A stretch of DNA of 46,638 nt from Sphaerobacter sp. (GTDB lineage Bacteria > Chloroflexota > Chloroflexia > Thermomicrobiales > Thermomicrobiaceae). Position numbers and translations under genes: made by a program. This document shows, in pieces, positions 41,978 to 46,638 of the stretch. The notes under the pieces are model-generated. The model ran no database searches. It worked only from the letters and a program-made list of their open reading frames with translations, and had not been told where the DNA came from. The DNA is taken from the NCBI GenBank assembly GCA_029961075.1, contig JASBVL010000042.1, positions 1 through 46,638 of the forward strand, written 5' to 3'. The number at the start of each line of letters is the position of its first letter. The first letter of the stretch is position 1.

Positions 41978-42922
41978 ATGGGACGCTACGTCCTGCGACG
42001 CATCCTGGCGATGCTGCCGGTGCTCTTCCTGGTCAGCCTGATCGTCTTCTCGCTCATCCACCTGACGCCGGGAGACCCGGCCCTGACCATGCTGGGTGAG
42101 GAGGCCACGCCCGAGGCGGTGGCGGCCCTGCGCGCCAAGCTGGGGCTCGACCAGCCGCTGCCCGTCCAGTACCTGCGCTGGGTCGGCTCCGTCCTGCAGG
42201 GGGATCTCGGCCGGTCGATCCGCTCGAATCAGCCCGTGAGCGAGGCGATCGCGCAGCGCCTGCCCGTGACGCTCGAGCTGGCGTTCCTGTCCGTCCTGAT
42301 CTCGCTGGTGATCGCGATCCCGATCGGCATCGTGTCCGCCATGCGGCGCAACTCGCCGGTCGATGCGGCCTCCACCAGCGTGGCGCTCCTCGGGGTGTCG
42401 CTGCCGAACTTCTTCCTCGCCATCTTGCTGATCTTCCTCTTCTCGATCCGGCTCCGCTGGCTGCCGCCGATCGGCTACACCCCGCTCGCCGACGGGCTCC
42501 TCGACAACCTGCGGCGCATGCTGATGCCCTCCATCACGCTCGGCACCGCGCTCTCCGCCATCGTCATGCGCATGACCCGCTCGTCGCTGCTGGAGGTGCT
42601 GGATCAGGACTACGTGCGCACCGCCCGCGCCAAGGGCCTGACCGAGCTGCGCATGGTGCGCGTCCATGCACTGAAGAACGCCCTGATCCCGGTCGCCACG
42701 GTGGTTGGCCTCCAGATCGGCGGCCTCCTCGGCGGCGCCATCATCACCGAGACCATCTTCGCGCTCCCGGGCATCGGGCGCTTGCTGGTGGACTCGATCT
42801 TTCAGCGGGACTTCCCGCTCGTCCAGGGAGTCGTGCTCTTTACCTCCCTGGCCTTCCTCGTCGTCAATCTGCTGGTGGACCTCCTGTACGCGCTGCTGGA
42901 CCCGCGCATTCGCTACAGCTAG
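41978..42922 (+). CDS. ABC transporter permease (DppB-like)
   Basis: A 314-residue permease with six membrane helices. The family N-terminus MGRYVLRRILAMLPVLFLV is followed by the conserved LTPGDPA and LGLDQPLPVQYLRWV. The EAA-type coupling loop is DYVRTARAKGLTELRMVRVH before KNALIPVATVVGLQIG. The C-terminus ends VVNLLVDLLYALLDPRIRYS, exactly like DppB/OppB. ATG 41978 lies 56 bp after the binding-protein stop. It would form a heterodimeric pore with the next gene product. Confidence 0.94.
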   Translation: MGRYVLRRILAMLPVLFLVSLIVFSLIHLTPGDPALTMLGEEATPEAVAALRAKLGLDQPLPVQYLRWVGSVLQGDLGRSIRSNQPVSEAIAQRLPVTLELAFLSVLISLVIAIPIGIVSAMRRNSPVDAASTSVALLGVSLPNFFLAILLIFLFSIRLRWLPPIGYTPLADGLLDNLRRMLMPSITLGTALSAIVMRMTRSSLLEVLDQDYVRTARAKGLTELRMVRVHALKNALIPVATVVGLQIGGLLGGAIITETIFALPGIGRLLVDSIFQRDFPLVQGVVLFTSLAFLVVNLLVDLLYALLDPRIRYS

Positions 42923-42967
42923 CGCACCCGCGCGGGATTCCAGCCACCGAAGCGAGAGGGCGCACCG

Positions 42968-43876
42968 ATGCACCGTACCGACACCGCGGTTCCCCCCATC
43001 ACCGACCCGCTCGCCCGGCCGGCCCGGCGCAGGCTGACCGGGGTGCGGGGCTTCGTTGTCCGGCTTATGCGCACCCGCCTCGTCCTGCCGGCGACCCTGG
43101 TGATCCTGCTGCTCGTCCTGGCCGCCGCCCTGGCCCCGATCATCGCGCCCTACGGCATCGAGGAGGGCGACTTCGCCGCGAGCCTCAAGGGCCCAAGCCG
43201 CGACCACCTGCTGGGCACCGATACGCTCGGCCGCGACATCTTCAGCCGCGTCGTCTATGGGGCCCGGGTCTCGCTGGAGGTCGGCATCATCGCGGTCGGC
43301 ATCAGCCTCGTCGTCGGCACCGTGCTCGGCCTGATCGCGGGCTACACGCGGATCGGGTTGCTCGACAGCCTGATCATGCGCTCGATGGATGCCTTGCTCG
43401 CCTTCCCGACCCTGGTCCTCGCCCTCGCCATCACGGCGGCGCTCGGCCCCAGCCTCACCAACGTCATGATCGCCGTCGGCATCGTCGGCATCCCCACCTA
43501 TGCGCGCCTGGTCCGCGGCCAGGTCCTCTCCGTGCGCGAGCGCGAGTTCATCGAGGCGGCGCGGACCATCGGTGTCCCGGACGCACGCATCATGTGGCGG
43601 CACATCCTGCCCAACGTCACCGCCCCGCTGATCGTCCAGGCCTCGCTGGGCGTGGCCTTCGCCATCCTCTCCGAGGCCAGCCTCTCCTTCCTCGGGCTCG
43701 GCGTGCAGCCGCCGACCCCGAGCTGGGGCGCCATGCTCGCCTTCGGGAAGGACTACCTGAATCACGCCCCCTGGATGGCCATCGCGCCGGGCGCCGCCAT
43801 CTTCATCACCGTGCTGGCCTTCAACTTCCTGGGGGACGGCATCCGCGACGCCCTCGACCCGCACCTCCACCGCTGA
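42968..43876 (+). CDS. ABC transporter permease (DppC-like)
   Basis: A 302-residue permease. A cytosolic N-terminal tail is followed by the first helix (LVLPATLVILLLVLAAALAPI), the conserved HLLGTDTLGRDIFSRVVYGA block, and the coupling loop EFIEAARTIGVPDARIMWRH. The C-terminus ends FNFLGDGIRDALDPHLHR, typical of DppC/OppC. ATG 42968 is 45 bp past the partner gene. No ATP-binding genes (DppD/DppF) follow; the convergent aminotransferase comes next, so the ATPases must be encoded elsewhere or be shared. Confidence 0.94.
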   Translation: MHRTDTAVPPITDPLARPARRRLTGVRGFVVRLMRTRLVLPATLVILLLVLAAALAPIIAPYGIEEGDFAASLKGPSRDHLLGTDTLGRDIFSRVVYGARVSLEVGIIAVGISLVVGTVLGLIAGYTRIGLLDSLIMRSMDALLAFPTLVLALAITAALGPSLTNVMIAVGIVGIPTYARLVRGQVLSVREREFIEAARTIGVPDARIMWRHILPNVTAPLIVQASLGVAFAILSEASLSFLGLGVQPPTPSWGAMLAFGKDYLNHAPWMAIAPGAAIFITVLAFNFLGDGIRDALDPHLHR

Positions 43877-43896
43877 CGTCGTCCGCGCACAGCAAC

Positions 43897-43923
43897 GGGC
43901 GGCCGCGAGAGCCGCGGCCGCCC
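43897..43923. terminator. Strong hairpin between convergent operons
   Basis: GGGCGGCCGCG-AGAGC-CGCGGCCGCCC is a perfect 11-bp GC stem 20 bases after the permease stop and 32 bases past the aminotransferase stop. No U-run is visible; a bidirectional terminator is inferred from position. Confidence 0.6.
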
Positions 43924-43955
43924 GCCTCCGGGTCCGGATCCCGTGCGCCGCGGGA

Positions 43956-45347
43956 TTAGCCCCCGATCTCGCTGGCGAACTCGTGCTCGACCTGGGTCAG
44001 GGCCTCATCGAAGATCTGCACCATGCGGTCCAGCTCCTCGTAGGTGACCACCAGCGGCGGGGCGAAGTGGACGACATCCCAGACGCGGGTCACCATGCCC
44101 TTCTCGTTGAGGAGGTAGTCCAGCCGCTTGAGGAACGGCGCCCCCTTGCCCCACTTCTCCTTGGTGGCCTTGTTCTTGACCACCTCGACGCCGCACATCA
44201 GCCCCAGCCCGCGCACGTCGCCGACGGTCGGGTGCGAGCGCAGCTCGTTCAGCTTCGCCAGCAGGTATTCGCCCTTCTCGGCGCTCTGCTGCACCAGCCC
44301 CTCGCGCTGGATGATCTCCAGGTTCTTCAGCGCCGCCGCGGCCGCCACCGCCTGGCCCCCGAAAGTGAGCAGGTGCCCCAGCGCCACGTCCTTCTTCTCG
44401 GTGAAGATCTCGAACACCTTCTCGCTGACCGCCACGGCGGCGAGCGGCGCGTAGCCCGAGGTAATGCCCTTGGCCATCGTCATCAGGTCGGGCTGCATGC
44501 CGAAGTGCTCGGTTGCGAACATCTTGCCGGTCCGGCCGAACCCGTTGATGACCTCGTCCATGATCAGCAGCACGCCGTAGTGGTCGCAGATCTCGCGCAG
44601 CCGCTGCCAGTACTTCGGCGACGGGACGTGCACCCCGTTGGAGGTCGAGATCGGCTCGCCGATGACCGCCGCCACCGTCTCCGGCCCCTGATTCTCGATC
44701 TCCTGCGCGATGTACTCGGCGCACATGAGATCGCCGGCCTCCCCCTCCAGGCCGAAGTCGTTGCGGTAGCGGTTGGGCGAGGGGACGTGGATGACCCCGT
44801 ACATGAACGGGCCGAAGTAGACCTCATTGCGGCTCGCCGTCAGGCTCATCGCACCGTGGGTCATCCCGTGGTAGCTGCCCCGCCGGGCGATGATCTTGTA
44901 GCGCTTGGGGAAGCCGCGCATCGCCTGCACCTGCTTGGCGATCTTCAGCGCGCTCTCGACCGCCTCCGAGCCACCCGAGCAGAAGAAGATGCGGTTCAGG
45001 TCCCCCGGCGTCAGCTCGGCCAGCACGTTGGCGAGCTGCACCGCCGGCACCGTGGTATAGCTCGCGCTGGAGACGTAGGCGACCTGCGCCGCCTGGGCGG
45101 CCATCGCCTCGCCGATCTCGGTGCGGCCGTGGCCGGCGTTGACGACCCACAGCCCCGCGATCCCGTCCAGGTACTCGCGCCCGTGGATGTCGACCAGCGT
45201 GCTGCCGTGCGCGCTCTTGAAGACCTTCAGGCCCCCCTCTTCCGCCAGCCGCACCCACTCGGTGGTGTGGATCCAGACGTGCTGGAGCGCCTCCTGCTCC
45301 AACCTCTCAGGCGACACGGGCCCGGCAACCTGCGTGACGTCCCACAT
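43956..45347 (-). CDS. Class III aminotransferase (omega-amino acid/amine type)
   Basis: A 463-residue PLP enzyme that transfers an amino group, probably from a diamine or omega-amino acid to a keto acid. Motifs are GREYLDGIAGLWVVNAGHG, FFCSGGSEAVESALKIAK, RRGSYHGMTHGAMSLTA and LIMDEVINGFGRTG (Asp contacting the PLP ring). The PLP lysine is in MTMAKGITSGYAPLAAV. ATG 45347 has GAGGAG upstream and lies about 90 bases after an extended -10. Its convergent neighbour is a peptide-type importer next to a FadR regulator, which suggests uptake and use of amine-containing compounds, though they are separate transcripts. Confidence 0.93.
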   Translation of the reverse strand: MWDVTQVAGPVSPERLEQEALQHVWIHTTEWVRLAEEGGLKVFKSAHGSTLVDIHGREYLDGIAGLWVVNAGHGRTEIGEAMAAQAAQVAYVSSASYTTVPAVQLANVLAELTPGDLNRIFFCSGGSEAVESALKIAKQVQAMRGFPKRYKIIARRGSYHGMTHGAMSLTASRNEVYFGPFMYGVIHVPSPNRYRNDFGLEGEAGDLMCAEYIAQEIENQGPETVAAVIGEPISTSNGVHVPSPKYWQRLREICDHYGVLLIMDEVINGFGRTGKMFATEHFGMQPDLMTMAKGITSGYAPLAAVAVSEKVFEIFTEKKDVALGHLLTFGGQAVAAAAALKNLEIIQREGLVQQSAEKGEYLLAKLNELRSHPTVGDVRGLGLMCGVEVVKNKATKEKWGKGAPFLKRLDYLLNEKGMVTRVWDVVHFAPPLVVTYEELDRMVQIFDEALTQVEHEFASEIGG

Positions 45348-45432
45348 ACGTTTCCCACTCCTCGCTCTGGTCGCGGTCAGGCCGTGGGTTCGGCCTCCGA
45401 ACCGGCTGTGACATCCCGCAATAGGTGCGGGC

Positions 45433-45441
45433 AGTATAGCA
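45433..45441 (-). promoter_or_regulatory. Extended -10 promoter of the aminotransferase gene
   Basis: The minus strand reads TGCTATACT about 90 bases ahead of the start codon. It is the same TGn-TATACT form seen at tRNA-Pro and the JAMM operon. Confidence 0.5.
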
Positions 45442-45480
45442 CCGTATCCGGCGCCGTCGATAGCGGTGCCGCAGCGGATT

Positions 45481-45508
45481 CGGCCACCCGCTCCAGAGCG
45501 GGTGGCCG
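45481..45508. terminator. Long perfect hairpin after the anti-sigma gene
   Basis: CGGCCACCCGCTC-CA-GAGCGGGTGGCCG is a perfect 13-bp stem 20 bases past the anti-sigma stop. No U-run is seen. It probably ends the sigma/anti-sigma transcript. Confidence 0.6.
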
Positions 45509-45528
45509 ACAGAGCCGGGCGATGGGGG

Positions 45529-45813
45529 CTATCGGTCTGGCTGGGGACGACTGGCGAGCGACGCTGACGCCGGCCCGCAGAGCAGGTCAAGCAGGCGACG
45601 CTCGCGCTGCTCCGACAACGGCGGCTGCGCAGCGTCCCGGTAGCGCTGGATCAGCGATGTCAGAGCCGCTTCGGACGCCGCGCAGTCCGGGCAGGCGGCG
45701 AGGTGCTCGGCGATGAGCTGGGCCAGGCGCTCGTCGCGGTCGTCGGCCTCGCGCGCCTGGGCGGCCAGCTCCAGCCACGACCGGCAAGCTGCATCCAGGT
45801 GCTCCCCACGCAT
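45529..45813 (-). CDS. Putative anti-sigma factor with ZAS-type zinc motif, soluble
   Basis: A 94-residue protein. HLAACPDC fits the HxxxCxxC zinc-binding anti-sigma (ZAS) motif, with other possible ligands (His5, Cys10) earlier. Unlike most anti-sigma factors it has no transmembrane segment, so it would act as a soluble, possibly redox- or metal-sensing, inhibitor. Its ATG overlaps the sigma factor's stop, a standard sigma/anti-sigma arrangement; a GTG one codon earlier is possible. Confidence 0.8.
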   Translation of the reverse strand: MRGEHLDAACRSWLELAAQAREADDRDERLAQLIAEHLAACPDCAASEAALTSLIQRYRDAAQPPLSEQRERRLLDLLCGPASASLASRPQPDR

Positions 45814-46472
45814 CACGCATCTGCTTCCCGGCGCCGGCCCTCGCCGTGGACATAGGGGGCGAGGGCCTCCCGCAGCATCAACCGCGCGCGATGCACGCGG
45901 ACCTTCAGCGCGCTCTCGGAGATGCCGAGTTCCGCCGCTGCTTCCTTCGTGCTCAGCCCTTCGACCTCGCGCAGCACGAAGGCCGTCCGCAGGGTGTCGG
46001 GCAACGCGGCGATCGCACGGTCGACCATCTCGCGGAGCTCGGCCCCGATCACCGCACGGCTCGGCTCGGTTGTGCGGTCGACGAGCGCCTGCGGCAGCGG
46101 ACTCCGCCGCTGCAACTGCTCCTCGAGATCGACCGTGACCGGTCGCCGACGGCGGAGGTGCATCAGCGCCGTATTCGTGACGATGCGGTGGAGCCAGGTG
46201 CCCAACTCACTGCGCCCCTGAAACGCGTCGACATGGGCGCACGCCTGGATGACGCTCTCCTGCAGCACCCCCTCGGCCTCGTCCGGGTCGCCCATCAGCC
46301 GGACCGCCAACTGGTACAACCGCGGCGCAAAGCGTTTGACCAGGCACGTACACGCCAGCCGGTCGCGACGGCGCAGACCTTCGAGCAGCGCTAGCTCATC
46401 CTCGTAGATCGCCAGATCGATATCCCAGGGTTTCACCAGTGGCTGACCTCCGGTCGCGAGGCGACCGACCAT
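45813..46472 (-). CDS. ECF-type RNA polymerase sigma factor
   Basis: A 219-residue sigma-70 family protein of extracytoplasmic-function size. Region 2 includes LVKRFAPRLYQLAVRLMGDPDEAEGVLQES and the DNA-melting segment SELGTWLHRIVTNTALMHLRRRR. Region 4 includes LPDTLRTAFVLREVEGLSTKEAAAELGISESALKVRVHRAR, the helix-turn-helix for the -35. The linker between them is rather long and charged. ATG 46472 was chosen. The ribosome site is weak (GGTAGCGAGC), and a later in-frame GTG is not excluded. Its direct partner is the ZAS protein. Confidence 0.92.
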   Translation of the reverse strand: MVGRLATGGQPLVKPWDIDLAIYEDELALLEGLRRRDRLACTCLVKRFAPRLYQLAVRLMGDPDEAEGVLQESVIQACAHVDAFQGRSELGTWLHRIVTNTALMHLRRRRPVTVDLEEQLQRRSPLPQALVDRTTEPSRAVIGAELREMVDRAIAALPDTLRTAFVLREVEGLSTKEAAAELGISESALKVRVHRARLMLREALAPYVHGEGRRREADA

Positions 46473-46584
46473 GCTCGCTACCGGAATGATAGCCGAGGGT
46501 AGCGATCACTGCCGGGCCGGCAGGTTCGCATACCCATTCCCTGCGCCTGGCACGCCGCTCGGTCGCCGCAGCGGGCCGGAGGCA

Positions 46585-46638
46585 GTGGCGGAGATCGCGG
46601 AGACGGACGCCCTGCTGGGCAGCCTGCGGGAGCCGGAC
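46585..46638 (+). CDS. Possible start of a plus-strand gene, cut by the window
   Basis: GTG 46585 with GGAGG upstream opens a frame of 18 codons (MAEIAETDALLGSLREPD) to the window edge. It is divergent from the sigma gene. There is too little sequence to assign a function; it could be chance. Confidence 0.3.
   Translation, partial: MAEIAETDALLGSLREPD

Noticed and set aside
41858..43870. Long minus-strand frame opposite the two permease genes
   Set aside because: It is the complement of two clearly coding permeases. Its product is a low-complexity Arg/Asp/Gly-rich sequence typical of GC-rich antisense frames.

Overview
The window is a GC-rich (roughly 68-70 %) bacterial chromosome segment. 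Dense short operons, frequent GTG starts, archaeal/plant-like enzymes such as a GDP-mannose 3,5-epimerase, and the overall gene styles suggest a Chloroflexota member of the Thermomicrobia (Sphaerobacter-like). That placement is an impression from protein style, not the result of a search.

Layout. 1-6.1 kb: the 5' two thirds of a mannose-6-phosphate isomerase gene; a three-gene Fe-S/FAD dehydrogenase module resembling hydrogen cyanide synthase or opine dehydrogenase without its catalytic subunit; a nicotinate phosphoribosyltransferase; a dUTPase-like protein; and two unknown proteins. 6.3-23.3 kb: an exopolysaccharide (EPS) region. It holds a Wzz/tyrosine-kinase fusion, a DUF4012 protein, a CpsB-type phosphatase, and a TAT-exported beta-helix protein behind a cyclic-di-GMP-I riboswitch. 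It also holds an eight-gene minus-strand operon: initiating sugar transferase, WecG/TagA transferase, GDP-mannose epimerase, deacetylase, flippase, two GT4 glycosyltransferases and an O-antigen ligase/polymerase. Upstream of this operon lie two tandem copies of a covarying pseudoknot RNA that I do not recognise.

23.3-28.4 kb: a cas3 gene that loses its C-terminal part where it abuts the 3' end of a convergent type III pantothenate kinase gene with degenerate ATP-site motifs. No other cas gene or CRISPR array is visible. selA and tRNA-Pro(CGG) follow. 28.6-33.3 kb: a second polysaccharide deacetylase, then an ABC-2 exporter and three overlapping GNAT genes. Ahead of the exporter are a consensus promoter, a highly structured leader and an intrinsic terminator.

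33.3-46.6 kb: a MITE-like inverted repeat, a PPi-type phosphofructokinase, a dynamin-like GTPase, an ABM-domain protein, and a JAMM peptidase/racemase/DinB operon. Next come a FadR-type regulator with a probable operator in its own promoter, a peptide-type ABC importer (binding protein and two permeases, no ATPase), a class III aminotransferase, and an ECF sigma/anti-sigma pair.

The strongest leads are the RNA elements: a confident c-di-GMP riboswitch tying EPS biology to c-di-GMP, the tandem pseudoknots ahead of the EPS operon, and the structured, terminator-bearing leader of the exporter/GNAT operon. The cas3/coaX junction is the clearest genome-rearrangement signal.
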